From the NCBI GenBank assembly GCA_013368375.1, contig JAACJP010000007.1:248001-312000 (forward strand): a stretch of 64,000 nt of DNA, written 5' to 3'. Origin of the DNA: Tricholomella constricta. Its lineage: Eukaryota > Basidiomycota > Agaricomycetes > Agaricales > Lyophyllaceae. The position numbers were made by a program, and so were the translations under genes. Of this stretch, positions 54,066-63,811 are shown one piece after another. Position 1 is the first letter of the stretch. The number at the start of each line of letters is the position of its first letter. Below the pieces are notes generated by a model. That model made no database searches and was not told the DNA's origin. It saw only the letters and a list, made by a program, of their open reading frames with translations.

Positions 54066-54078
54066 AATATCGAGGTAA
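54066..54078 (+). promoter_or_regulatory. Self-priming primer-binding site of element 4
   Basis: AATATCGAGGTAA, 1 nt after the 5' LTR, is the exact reverse complement of TTACCTCGATATT (53809-53821) in the LTR, a 13-bp duplex. This is the Tf1/sushi-type arrangement in which the folded RNA 5' end primes reverse transcription. Confidence 0.85.
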
Positions 54079-54093
54079 TCCCACCCACCGGAC

Positions 54094-57006
54094 ATGTCCT
54101 CGACGATAGTGGAGCCCAACACAACCATCCGCTATCAAAACTTCGAAGGTCCTTCCTTCACTCAAAGGAGACCTTCACCACCACCTTTCGAAAATTCCCC
54201 TGCCTCAACAGGACCTCCGATGCAAGGGACTTTCGGATCCAACAGGTCCAGGTTGGAACACCAGATCTTCCAACCTGGCCAACATGAGGGGGATTTTTCC
54301 TCAGTCAGTCAGGACCCACGACGACCCCTACCCCGAACCCCCTCAAACGTATTCAACCCCTCTTACCAACTCGCCACCCCCAACTATCCCCCCTTACCAC
54401 CATCCGCAACGACCTCCGGACCTCCGCTTTCAAGTAACCAGACTCCCGGATCGTACTACGAAAGGTTGAGGCACCCGGAGATGTTCCAGAGGAGGGATAG
54501 GGCACGAGAGGAGGGACAGGGACAGTTCGCTCGTCAACAAAACCCCTTTCTACACGGTTCAGACCACGAAAGGATACTCTACGAACTCCGCATGACGCGA
54601 GAAGAGTTTTCACGACAAGCGCACGAGCTCCTAGTCGAAACCATGGGGATGGATCATCAACCCCGAACACCGGAACAATGGGCCAACCTCGTGTTGTCGA
54701 CCATGCAACTGCACGAAGCCCATCGATTACCCCCACAACTGACGGTGTTGCTACAAATGGGGGGAAACGAAAGAAGGTTACGCGCTCTGGCTGGAGAAAT
54801 CCAGACGTCCAACGAGGGAAGAAGATTCTCCGACCCCCAAAGCGCGGGACGTTCCTTCCACATGCCAATTCAGGAGCCCGTTCCCTCCAGAATCGAAACT
54901 AGATTCGAAGAACCTCCACGAGCGACAAGCACGGTCAATACGCAGACAGCTTCGGCTCTACTCAGGAGGATGAACCAAGGGAACGCTCCCCCCAGCCAAG
55001 AAGGGTTCGAACCCACCGTCACACCAGGGGCAGACGCTCGAAGAGCTCCGACGTTCGGGTTCTGGGGAGCCCACAACTTACAAAGAATCCCCGAAGAGAA
55101 CCCCCCTGTCGAAGGACCGTTTTCCAGGCCAAATTCGGGTTTTCAGGGCCCACAGGGGACCTTCGCAAACCAAGAAGGAGTACCTCCGAGGGAACCTGAG
55201 AACATTCCCCTACCTCCGTCGGAACGGGGAATCCCAACGCCACTGTCGTACGCCCACAGCTACGAACTACGCGAAGAAAACTCGGAAAGAAGAGAGGGAG
55301 CACCCCCTAGGGCACGAGAAGACTGGCGCCAAACACCACCTCACCTGGCGACTCAGAACAGGAGGTCACCGCAAGGCCCACGTCCCATCTCCCCAAGAGA
55401 ACGACGGGGACTCGGAGCGGACCCCAGCCCCGGTCAAAATGTGAACATCCTCGAAGGAAGGCAAGGGACCCAACAACAGTTCCCCCAGTTCGAACAATAC
55501 AGAACTGACTACAACCGCGGACCAGCCCCACCAATACCCGGCGGACGACCAATCCCTCAGTACAACGGACCACCTCCACAGCCCCAACCACCTCCGGGAT
55601 CTTCGGGACCACCTACCCCGAGAGGATCTCAATGGGGAAACGGTCCCGGAGGACCAGGAGGGGGAGGAGGAGGTTACGGAGGAGGAGGGGGAGGCCCCGG
55701 TGGAGGCGGGGGAGGTCCCGGGGGAACAGGAGGTCCCGGAGGAGGAGGAGGTCACGGAGGATACGGACCACCACAAGGACCAGGAGGCCCTGGAGGCCCC
55801 GGAGGTCCGGGATGGGGAGGAGGAGGCCCAGGATGGGGAGGGGGAGGTCACGGAGGAGGAGGAGGAGGAGGCCCGCCCGGAAACCAAGGGGGAGGCCACT
55901 TCGCAAACCCCCAACGACCCCCACCTCCACCGCAACAATTCTTAGGCCCAAACCAAAACTTGACCCCGGAACAGTATCGGCACCTCCTAAACCTGGAATC
56001 GAAGATCGACATCAGGAAACCGGACCCCTTCACGGGAAAAGAACCGAGGAGATGGAAGACCTTCGTCACGGAATGCCTAGTAACGTTTCAAGCCAAGGCG
56101 ATCACCTACGAACAGGACCACCTGAAGGTGTCATTCGCGAGCTCCTACTTAAAGGACGGAGCTATGGACTACTTTCGACTGCAACTCACGTACAACCCCC
56201 AACACCCAATGTTCACGAATTGGGAAGGATTCGTACACGAACTAGGATCACGCTTCGGAATACCGAACTCGAGAGTGGAAGCCGAGAACAACATTTCGCG
56301 ACTGAAAATGAAGGACTGGGAAAAGTTCACAGCATTCATCGTCAAGTTCGAACAAGAAGCGTACGAAACAGGTTGGAACTGGGTAGCGCTGCAGTTCACA
56401 CTCCGGAAAGCGCTCCCCCCGCGAATCCTCAACGTCCTGGCCATCGCACCAAGCCCCGAAACCTACGAAGGTTACCGAGATCTGGTCACTCAAATCGATC
56501 GGAGGTACTGGGAACATCGCATAGAAAATCCAGAGTCCTACAAACCCCTCTGGGCGAATAACGCGAACACCCCCAACACCTCCGCACGACCTCCGATGGG
56601 ACCTTCGGCCGGACCCGCAAGCCGCACGACGCCGCAAACGGCTCAAGGGAACAGGAACGCACGCTTGAACGCCGAAAGTCATGATCAGGACCCGGACTCA
56701 GGTAGGGAAGGTAAGGCGCAAGACCAGGAAATCGCATGGGACGACGAGGAGGCCCTACAAGCCAACAACTTCGGGTTCAAGAAGTCAACACGCCCCTGGG
56801 TGAAGATCGACGAAGACGTAAAGCAACAACGAATTCGAGACAAGGCCTGCATCCTATGCGGTGACCTGGAACACTGGATGCGCGACTGCCCAACAGCAAA
56901 CGCCATGGGCAGAGCCACCTACCTCATCGGCGACGACATCTTCGAATTCCATCACAAGACAGAAGAGGGAAACGCGGGGGCGATTCAGGACTTGCCCGGG
57001 CTCTGA
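54094..57006 (+). CDS. gag: Gag of element 4, unusually long with a Gly-rich domain
   Basis: The protein is 970 aa; typical chromoviral Gag is 300-500. Residues 1-500 are Pro/Arg-rich and disordered, with one helical patch (SDHERILYELRMTREEFSRQ). A block at about 510-600 is almost pure Gly with Pro, Tyr, His and Trp interruptions, encoded by GGA/GGN repeats. The capsid core follows (about 630-810: KPDPFTGKEPRRWKTFVTEC, then VSFASSYLKDGAMDYFRLQL and SRFGIPNSRVEAENNISRL). A linker and a zinc knuckle CILCGDLEHWMRDC (about 915) precede the end. The slippery site lies 10 codons before the stop. The long disordered and Gly-rich parts could drive condensation of particles, but that is only inference. 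Confidence 0.93.
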   Translation: MSSTIVEPNTTIRYQNFEGPSFTQRRPSPPPFENSPASTGPPMQGTFGSNRSRLEHQIFQPGQHEGDFSSVSQDPRRPLPRTPSNVFNPSYQLATPNYPPLPPSATTSGPPLSSNQTPGSYYERLRHPEMFQRRDRAREEGQGQFARQQNPFLHGSDHERILYELRMTREEFSRQAHELLVETMGMDHQPRTPEQWANLVLSTMQLHEAHRLPPQLTVLLQMGGNERRLRALAGEIQTSNEGRRFSDPQSAGRSFHMPIQEPVPSRIETRFEEPPRATSTVNTQTASALLRRMNQGNAPPSQEGFEPTVTPGADARRAPTFGFWGAHNLQRIPEENPPVEGPFSRPNSGFQGPQGTFANQEGVPPREPENIPLPPSERGIPTPLSYAHSYELREENSERREGAPPRAREDWRQTPPHLATQNRRSPQGPRPISPRERRGLGADPSPGQNVNILEGRQGTQQQFPQFEQYRTDYNRGPAPPIPGGRPIPQYNGPPPQPQPPPGSSGPPTPRGSQWGNGPGGPGGGGGGYGGGGGGPGGGGGGPGGTGGPGGGGGHGGYGPPQGPGGPGGPGGPGWGGGGPGWGGGGHGGGGGGGPPGNQGGGHFANPQRPPPPPQQFLGPNQNLTPEQYRHLLNLESKIDIRKPDPFTGKEPRRWKTFVTECLVTFQAKAITYEQDHLKVSFASSYLKDGAMDYFRLQLTYNPQHPMFTNWEGFVHELGSRFGIPNSRVEAENNISRLKMKDWEKFTAFIVKFEQEAYETGWNWVALQFTLRKALPPRILNVLAIAPSPETYEGYRDLVTQIDRRYWEHRIENPESYKPLWANNANTPNTSARPPMGPSAGPASRTTPQTAQGNRNARLNAESHDQDPDSGREGKAQDQEIAWDDEEALQANNFGFKKSTRPWVKIDEDVKQQRIRDKACILCGDLEHWMRDCPTANAMGRATYLIGDDIFEFHHKTEEGNAGAIQDLPGL

Positions 57007-57011
57007 ATCGC
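56967..57011 (+). promoter_or_regulatory. -1 ribosomal frameshift signal, element 4
   Basis: The heptamer GGGAAAC (56967-56973) is phased G_GGA_AAC in gag. After a 6-nt spacer (56974-56979), GCGATTCAG (56980-56988) pairs perfectly with CTGAATCGC (57003-57011), a 9-bp stem with a 14-nt GC-rich loop; the gag TGA (57004-57006) lies in the 3' arm. Pol is in the -1 frame. Confidence 0.87.
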
Positions 57012-60000
57012 GAAGACCTAAAACCGGACCTTAACACTAAACTACGCGCAACGGCATTATCGACAACGGACACCCGCACAGTAACCCTCTCCTCCCATTC
57101 GTCACTGGCATTTCTAATACACCTCACGCCAAACGGAGGAGGAGAAGACCCCGAAAACACGCTCATCGACAGCGGAGCTACCGACAACTTCATGGACTCC
57201 GTCATGGCGACATCACGTGGGCTCCACCTCGAGGAGCTCAACCCCCAAATAAACCTCTGCCTATTCGACGGAGAACCCTCCGCATCAGGCAAAATCACAC
57301 ACTATACCACCAACGACGTCAAATTCAGTGACGGCACCACTCAGAGGATAAGATTCCTCATAACGAAACTCCACGAGACAGCGACGATAGTACTGGGACT
57401 ATCATGGCTGAAGGAGGTCAACCCCCGCATAAATTGGAAAGACCTCTGCATCACGCTACGACGGGGGTCAAACGGCAAAATCGAAGGATCACTACCGGAC
57501 CTCCGAAGAAAAAAGGAAGTCGCTCCAACAACAACAGGTACAGGAGCTCAACGCTTACCCTCGCGGTCGGCTCGCTCCTTCACGATCGAAGTACAGTTGG
57601 AGGGATCTGCAACGCGTCTACGGGCACTTATTGATAGTGGGGCGGCGGGCAACTTCATAACAAAATCCTCGTGTACGAAGCCGGAACCTCTCGCCAACCC
57701 CATGACCCTACAACTGTTCGACGGAAACCCCAGCGGAGGCGGAGCCATTTCACACCATAGTCCCGAAACGATCAAACTCGAGAACGGACTAGAGTATAAG
57801 GTCGACCTCCTCATAACACAGTTACATCCAGCCACACCAGTAGTGCTTGGATTACCTTGGTTACGGGAAGCAAATCCGGACATCGACTGGCGGGAAATGT
57901 CCATGACCATGGAACAAGGGGCAGGACTAGCCGCGATATCGCTTTCCCAGAAGACGCAATGGGGAACCGTGACCCTTGAGGAGGAGGAAGACGTCGAAGC
58001 TCCGAAACCAGCCAACCCCCTTTCGGAAAAACAACCCCTCCTTAGGGACATCCTGGACAACGATAACGACCAGAACGACACCTCCAACGACATCAAGAAG
58101 GAGGAAGACACCCACCCAAACACCAACGAACCCCAAGAGGAAGTACCAACACCGACAACCGAGTCGCCAGAGGAGGTAACGGGACGGAAACGCACCCGAA
58201 AACCACCCCCACCGAACTACTTCCCTCCAAACGTTCCGAGGTCCAAATTCAAACCTCACCCCAAACGGAAATCCGCAACGTCCCCAACGACAGAAACACA
58301 GGAAGAAGAGGAAACCAACCCGGAAACGGAGGTCGAAGATGAAACCGGAGAGGGAGAAGAGGATGTCGAAACACAAAACATCCGCCTGATCGGAGCGGCG
58401 CCATTCGCGAACCTCATCAGGGACGGAGCCACAGCGTTCCAACTACACATCTCCCCCACCGAAAAGGAAGAACACCTCCATGCCAATAACACCTCCGACG
58501 ACGAACCCAAACAACCAAAGACAGAAAAGGAAATCTTTGAGGAAGTCGTACCTCCGGAGTACAGGGACTTCGAAGACGTATTCTCAGCGGGCGAAGCGAA
58601 AACCATCCCCCCACACCGACCTTACGATCACACAGTGGAACTCGACGAAAACACTACCCCTCCCTTCGGAAAGATATACAACATGTCCGAACTGGAGTTG
58701 AAAGCATTGAAGGATTACATCGACGAGATGCTCGGTAAAGGGTTCATCCGACCTTCGAGTTCATCAGCGGGAGCTCCGGTACTGTTCGCAAAGAAGAAGG
58801 ACGGATCACTCCGGTTATGCGTGGACTATAGAGGATTAAATCGGATCACCAAGAAGAACCGTTACCCTCTACCTCTGATCGGAGACCTCATAGACCGACT
58901 TCAAAAAGCAAAAGTATACTCGAAGATCGACCTCCGAGTGGGCTACAACAACGTCCGCATAGCTCCGGGACACGAATGGAAGACAGCCTTCCGCACTCGT
59001 TATGGACTTTTCGAATACCTGGTAATGCCCTTCGGCATGACAAACTCACCCGCGACGTTCCAACACTTCATGAACGACATCTTCCACGACATGAACGACG
59101 TGTTCGTAGTGATCTATCTCGACGACATTCTGGTTTTCTCGGAGACCTTAGAGGAACATCACGGACATGTTCGGAAGGTCCTCGAGAGGCTCCGGAAACA
59201 CAACCTTCATGCGAAACCGGAGAAATGCACGTTTCACACTACGGAGATCGAGTATCTAGGCGTCATTGTATCCCCTAGCGGAGTAAAGATGGATCCAGGA
59301 AAAGTCGACGCGATCCGGAAGTGGCCTAGACCGACGAAGGTCAAAGAACTCCAATCCTTCCTAGGCTTTGCAAACTTCTATCGGCGGTTTATCGACAATT
59401 ACTCGGGCATAACGAAGAGACTAAACAAACTCACGCAAAAGGACACAATCTGGAAATGGGATTCCGAATGCGAAGGAGTTTTCGAGCTATTGAAGAAAGC
59501 ATTCTCCTCCGCACCCATCCTACGACACTTCGATCCTCAACTACCGGTGATACTAGAGTGCGATGCTTCCGACTTTGCCATAGCAGGAATCATCTCCCAA
59601 TTCGACGAGACATCGCAAGACCTACGTCCCGTCGCCTTCTATGCGAGAACCATGATAGACGCGGAGCTCAACTATGACATCTACGATAAGGAGCTCCTAG
59701 CGATCGTTGAAGCGTTTAAACAATGGAGAGCCTACCTCGAGGGATCCCCCCACCGCATTCAAGTGTACTCCGACCACAACAACCTACAGTACTTCTCCAC
59801 GACCAAGCAACTCAGTCGCAGACAAGCACGATGGTCGGAATGCCTGGCGAACTTCGACTTCCAAATAAACTACAGACCGGGAAGACTAGGAGCGAAGCCA
59901 GATGCCCTCACACGACGAGCGGACGTATATCCTAAGAAGGGTTTCGAACAGGATCATAATTCGTTCAATAACCGCATCATCATACCCCCCGAACGGTTGA

Positions 60001-61472
60001 ACGCATCCCTAATTCTAAACGAACAACTCCTGTTGAACAACGTTCGTAATGCACCCCGAGATGACTTCTTCGAGAAATACGCACCCAAACCTGGAGACGA
60101 GTCCTCCGCGTTCTCACTATCCGACGACCACAAACTACTCCTTCGCGACGGAAGAATCTACGTACCGAACCATTCCAGGTTACGCCTCGACATCCTGCAG
60201 CAACATCACGATCACAAACTACGTGGACATCCAGGAATCAGAAAGACCACACAACTCATCATGAGGACTTATTTCTGGCCCGGATTACGGAAGGAGGTCA
60301 CCCGATACATCCGAAGTTGCCACACTTGCAAAAGAGCGAAGGTCCCGCGCCACAGCCCATATGGATTGCTGAAACCGCTTCAGATCGGACGACGGGCGTG
60401 GGCCTCCATATCTATGGACCACATCGTGGAATTACCGGAATCGGATGGGTACGACGCCATCTTGGTCGTAGTATGCCGCCTCACAAAACAAGGCATCTTC
60501 ATACCCTGTCACACAACGGACACAGCGAAGGAGCTCGCACAACTGTTCCTAGAACACGTCTTCTCCAAGCACGGATTACCCGATGACATCATCTCCGACA
60601 GAGGCACTCTCTTCGTCTCCCGTTTTTGGAGCTCGCTGTGCAAAGCCCTGGACATCAAATCGAACCTTTCGACCGCGTATCACCCGGAGACCGACGGCCA
60701 GACGGAACGAGTAAATCAGACACTGGAACAGTACCTCCGGATGTACGTGAACTACCTCCAGACCAACTGGCGAACACAGCTCCCGCTGGCGGAATTCACG
60801 TATAACAATACGACCCATTCAACCACGGGAGTCTCTCCTTTCTTTGCGAACAAAGGCTATCACCCCCGCCTGACAATCTCTATAAAAGACATACCGGCAA
60901 GGGAAGCCCAGGAGGTAGCCGTCGACCTCCGGACCCTCCAGGACTACCTCCGCCAAGAGATAGAGATCGCAAACGAAGCCTACAAACGATTCGCGGACAA
61001 GAAACGGGACCCTACACCAGACTGGGCCGTAGGAACGGAGGTATGGCTTGACTGCCGGAATATCAAAACGAAACGCCCCTCCAAAAAGCTGGACCACCTG
61101 AGACTGGGCCCCTTCAAAATCCTACAGAAGATCTCCAGCCACGCGTACCGTCTGGAACTACCTCCGGCATTGAAGGGAATTCACAATGTTTTCCACGTCA
61201 AATTACTCGAAGAACACAAACACGAGAACTTCCCAGGAAGGTCAAAGCCACCTCCGCAGACGATCGAAGTCGAGGGCGAAGAGCACTATGAAGTAGGACA
61301 AATCCTAGACTCCAGGACACGAGGGAGGCGCGTCTTTTACTTGGTACGATGGGAAGGGTACGGCCCCGAAGACGACACATGGGAACCAGCAGAGAATATA
61401 GAAGGAGCAAAAGACATGGCCCTCGAGTTCCACCGACTTTTCCCAAGAAAGCCACGGGACCCCACGATTTAA
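56973..61472 (+). CDS. pol: Pol of element 4 with two tandem protease domains, made by -1 frameshift
   Basis: 1500 codons including the stop follow the shift. First retropepsin: TLIDSGATDNF, DSG at 57168-57176, then VLGLSWLKEVNPRINW. Second retropepsin: ALIDSGAAGNF, DSG at 57633-57641, then VLGLPWLREANPDIDW. A 200-residue acidic, Pro-rich linker leads to RT: LRLCVDYRGLNRITKKNRYP, KIDLRVGYNNVRI, YLDD at 59115-59126. RNase H: LECDASDFAIAG and YDIYDKELLAIVEAF. Integrase: zinc region ending CHTCKRAK, then SMDHIVELP, ISDRGTLF and QTERVNQTLE. Chromodomain at about 61275-61440 (GQILDSRTRGRRVFYLVRWE, then YGPEDDTWEPAENI). No stop or frameshift is seen. Confidence 0.95.
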   Translation, partial: RGGDSGLARALNREDLKPDLNTKLRATALSTTDTRTVTLSSHSSLAFLIHLTPNGGGEDPENTLIDSGATDNFMDSVMATSRGLHLEELNPQINLCLFDGEPSASGKITHYTTNDVKFSDGTTQRIRFLITKLHETATIVLGLSWLKEVNPRINWKDLCITLRRGSNGKIEGSLPDLRRKKEVAPTTTGTGAQRLPSRSARSFTIEVQLEGSATRLRALIDSGAAGNFITKSSCTKPEPLANPMTLQLFDGNPSGGGAISHHSPETIKLENGLEYKVDLLITQLHPATPVVLGLPWLREANPDIDWREMSMTMEQGAGLAAISLSQKTQWGTVTLEEEEDVEAPKPANPLSEKQPLLRDILDNDNDQNDTSNDIKKEEDTHPNTNEPQEEVPTPTTESPEEVTGRKRTRKPPPPNYFPPNVPRSKFKPHPKRKSATSPTTETQEEEETNPETEVEDETGEGEEDVETQNIRLIGAAPFANLIRDGATAFQLHISPTEKEEHLHANNTSDDEPKQPKTEKEIFEEVVPPEYRDFEDVFSAGEAKTIPPHRPYDHTVELDENTTPPFGKIYNMSELELKALKDYIDEMLGKGFIRPSSSSAGAPVLFAKKKDGSLRLCVDYRGLNRITKKNRYPLPLIGDLIDRLQKAKVYSKIDLRVGYNNVRIAPGHEWKTAFRTRYGLFEYLVMPFGMTNSPATFQHFMNDIFHDMNDVFVVIYLDDILVFSETLEEHHGHVRKVLERLRKHNLHAKPEKCTFHTTEIEYLGVIVSPSGVKMDPGKVDAIRKWPRPTKVKELQSFLGFANFYRRFIDNYSGITKRLNKLTQKDTIWKWDSECEGVFELLKKAFSSAPILRHFDPQLPVILECDASDFAIAGIISQFDETSQDLRPVAFYARTMIDAELNYDIYDKELLAIVEAFKQWRAYLEGSPHRIQVYSDHNNLQYFSTTKQLSRRQARWSECLANFDFQINYRPGRLGAKPDALTRRADVYPKKGFEQDHNSFNNRIIIPPERLNASLILNEQLLLNNVRNAPRDDFFEKYAPKPGDESSAFSLSDDHKLLLRDGRIYVPNHSRLRLDILQQHHDHKLRGHPGIRKTTQLIMRTYFWPGLRKEVTRYIRSCHTCKRAKVPRHSPYGLLKPLQIGRRAWASISMDHIVELPESDGYDAILVVVCRLTKQGIFIPCHTTDTAKELAQLFLEHVFSKHGLPDDIISDRGTLFVSRFWSSLCKALDIKSNLSTAYHPETDGQTERVNQTLEQYLRMYVNYLQTNWRTQLPLAEFTYNNTTHSTTGVSPFFANKGYHPRLTISIKDIPAREAQEVAVDLRTLQDYLRQEIEIANEAYKRFADKKRDPTPDWAVGTEVWLDCRNIKTKRPSKKLDHLRLGPFKILQKISSHAYRLELPPALKGIHNVFHVKLLEEHKHENFPGRSKPPPQTIEVEGEEHYEVGQILDSRTRGRRVFYLVRWEGYGPEDDTWEPAENIEGAKDMALEFHRLFPRKPRDPTI

Positions 61473-61672
61473 CGAACACTCACGCACATCACGAAAATCA
61501 TGCAAATCTCCCAAGGAGACGAACTCTGTTCTATATGTACACCGACCACCAAGACAACAACATCACAAGAAGAAAAAAAAAAAAAAAATATCAAGAAAAA
61601 CTAACGAACTTCAAACTGTAAATATTGAGCAAAATAAAATGCACGAGACCAAGACACCGCCGAAGGAACAGA
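61473..61672. other. Convergent 3' untranslated region between pol and the antisense gene
   Basis: It contains an A-rich run (61568-61589). The pol and antisense stops face each other 200 bp apart, so this segment probably holds 3' ends for both transcripts. Confidence 0.5.
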
Positions 61673-63707
61673 CTACTCAATGCGCCGACGCTTAGAGGGA
61701 CCTGCACTAGCAGAAGAACCCTCCCCGCCCACAACCCCCACCTCCCCAATCAACCCTACCTCCAGAGGACGCATCGATGCGATATCCCGCTCGTCATCGG
61801 CAATCAACTGCGACCGGGATACGAACTCGGCGAGAGCGTCTTCACGAGTGAGTGAGGCGCGGTGAAGAGCAAGGAGGTGCTCAAACGCAGGGAAAGGAAC
61901 CTCGGGATCGACAGGAGGACGGAAAAGCTCAAGGAGCGAGTGCCGCTCCAGAATCTTGTGGGCGCCATCGATGATACTTCGAACTGGCGACACATCCAGC
62001 TCGACGAGGGCGCGACGCAGAGCACCATCCGCGATGAACATGTCGGACGCGAAGGCGGTATGCGTGAGGTCAAGGGCTAGGACAGTTTTCAGAAAGAGGG
62101 AAAGAGAAAACAAAGGGAATGGAAGAGAACTCACCATCGACGCGAAGGCGAAGGTCCAAAGCATGACCACGCCAAAAGTCCCGGACCTCCTGCAAATGGA
62201 CAACGTGCCCCTGTAAACCAGCGACCTCATCCTCAAAACCCGCAACCTGCATCCGCAGATCCTCGACCTCAATGTCACGATCGACATCGACGACCTCCAC
62301 GGCACGCGATGTCTGCGCCTGCAGATGAAGAAGACGTTCACGCTCGTCGGCGAGTTGGGATAGGACTCCGTGAAAACGACCTTTGTGGCGTTCACCCTCG
62401 GCCTCGAGACGCTCGACCTGGGATGAAAGGGCCTGAGCACGCGCGACCTCCTGGTCGTAGAGACGCTGGAGACGGAGGAACGCCTCCGGTGAAGGAACAG
62501 AAGGAGCAGGGGTAGCGAGGGGGGACGACAACAACATGGAGGGAGGGCAAGACTGTAGAGCTGGAAGAGCTGGCGTTGGAGAATTCGAAACAGACGAGCC
62601 CTTTAAAAAGAGAGGCTCGACAGGGGGAGTATCGGGGGACACCGCGCGCGTAGCGCCCGACAAAGGAGGGGCCAAAAGAGGAGAAGTCGGCGCCGCGGGA
62701 GAAAGGGAAGGGGAACGAGACACGGACGAAGGCCGCCTCCCCAGCCCCTGCAGACCAGATCGCCCACCCCCACGACTAACAGACACTAATTTTCGACCCT
62801 GCCCTCGGGTACCTCGAAAAATGGCGCGTGGAGGCGAAACACGGCTAACGCTCATGGCGGCCTCATCACCAGAAGACGAAGTCAGGGAAAGGACCTCCGC
62901 AGAGGGCACGGAGACAAGGGAGTTTCGAAAAGAAGGCGGCGCCACACGCAAGACGCGACGGATGGCGTCGAAGGACATCGCGACACCAGTACGAGAAAAA
63001 GTGAACCCTTCGACACGGGATTGAAGCCACGCCAAGGGGATGCCCAACTGCCTAGCCGCCACTTCTAGGCCATGATCGAGCGAAAGCGAGCACAAGGAGT
63101 GCGCCGCACGACAATCAACACAAGGCAGGGTCCCGCGAAGACGGACCTCCTGAAATTGACAAGGCTGCTGACGCCCCCGACAACGATCGCACTAACGAAG
63201 AACCCAAAACGGAATCAGCTAAAGCGATCGACTCGATCACAGAAGGAGGGCGACACTTACCGGCGCATGCGCCTCACACCATGCCAAGGAGGGAGGAACC
63301 CGCACAGCGGTACGCAACACCTCCGCCAAAATCGCATCCGTCAACAACGACCCCCAGGATAAGGAGGTGGCCGCCGGACGCGATACAGGATCACTAGCCA
63401 GTTCAAACTCGGCCTCAGGAGTGACGGAACGAGGACGCCGGATTTGTCGAGATCGGTTAGGAAGACGGATGGTGAGACGAGGGACGGGGGGCGTAGAGGG
63501 AGCAGGGGAAGAGTCAGGGATCGTCGAAACGCCCCCATCGATAAGAGTGACGATCTCAGGCAGAGAGGAGGTGGGAGAAGCAGGTTGGGGCACGCCCAAG
63601 AACGCGACGCGCGCTCGATCTTCAGCGGACAAGCGCGCCAATTCCTCATCGTGTAAAATTCGGGCAGCGGAGGCAGAGGACGCGGAATCTTGGTGGGACC
63701 TCGACAT
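61673..63707 (-). CDS. Spliced antisense gene inside element 4: coiled-coil protein of unknown function
   Basis: Three exons on the strand opposite gag-pol, 63707-63261, 63149-62135 and 62076-61673, join in frame to 621 aa. Introns are GTAAGT...TTTCAG (111 nt) and GTGAGT...CCTAG (58 nt). The start ATG precedes SRSHQDSASSASAARILHDE. Residues about 158-170 hold a Cys motif (PCVDCRAAHSLC). The middle is Ser/Pro-rich. A heptad-like coiled coil follows (LRLQRLYDQEVARAQALSSQ, then VERLEAEGERHKGRFHGVL). After the second intron comes a helical domain (ALRRALVELDVSPVRSIIDG) and a basic KRRRIE end that could be a nuclear signal. It is not an env, capsid or polymerase protein that I recognise. Being antisense, its introns would survive retrotransposition through the genomic RNA. 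Confidence 0.82.
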
Positions 63708-63811
63708 GAAGAGAAGTGAGGATTGGAAGAGGAAAAAACAACTGGAATTTTCTCTATTCGGTCTCCGAGATCCTCAAAACACCCACAAGGACCCACAAAC
63801 AATCTAGACCG

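Noticed and set aside
55366..55951. Long minus-strand open frames opposite the Gly-rich part of gag
   Set aside because: They translate the GGN tract into Ser/Arg/Leu runs (one is almost only S, W, G and T) and have no introns, motifs or separate codon structure; composition shadows.
57548..58442. Minus-strand frames of 171 and 215 codons opposite pol
   Set aside because: They overlap conserved protease and linker coding on the plus strand and lack recognisable features.
61673..63707. Antisense ORFs in element 4 as random open frames
   Set aside because: Three separate frames join through canonical splice sites with matching phases into one coherent 621-aa protein with coiled coil and basic tail, which chance does not readily give.
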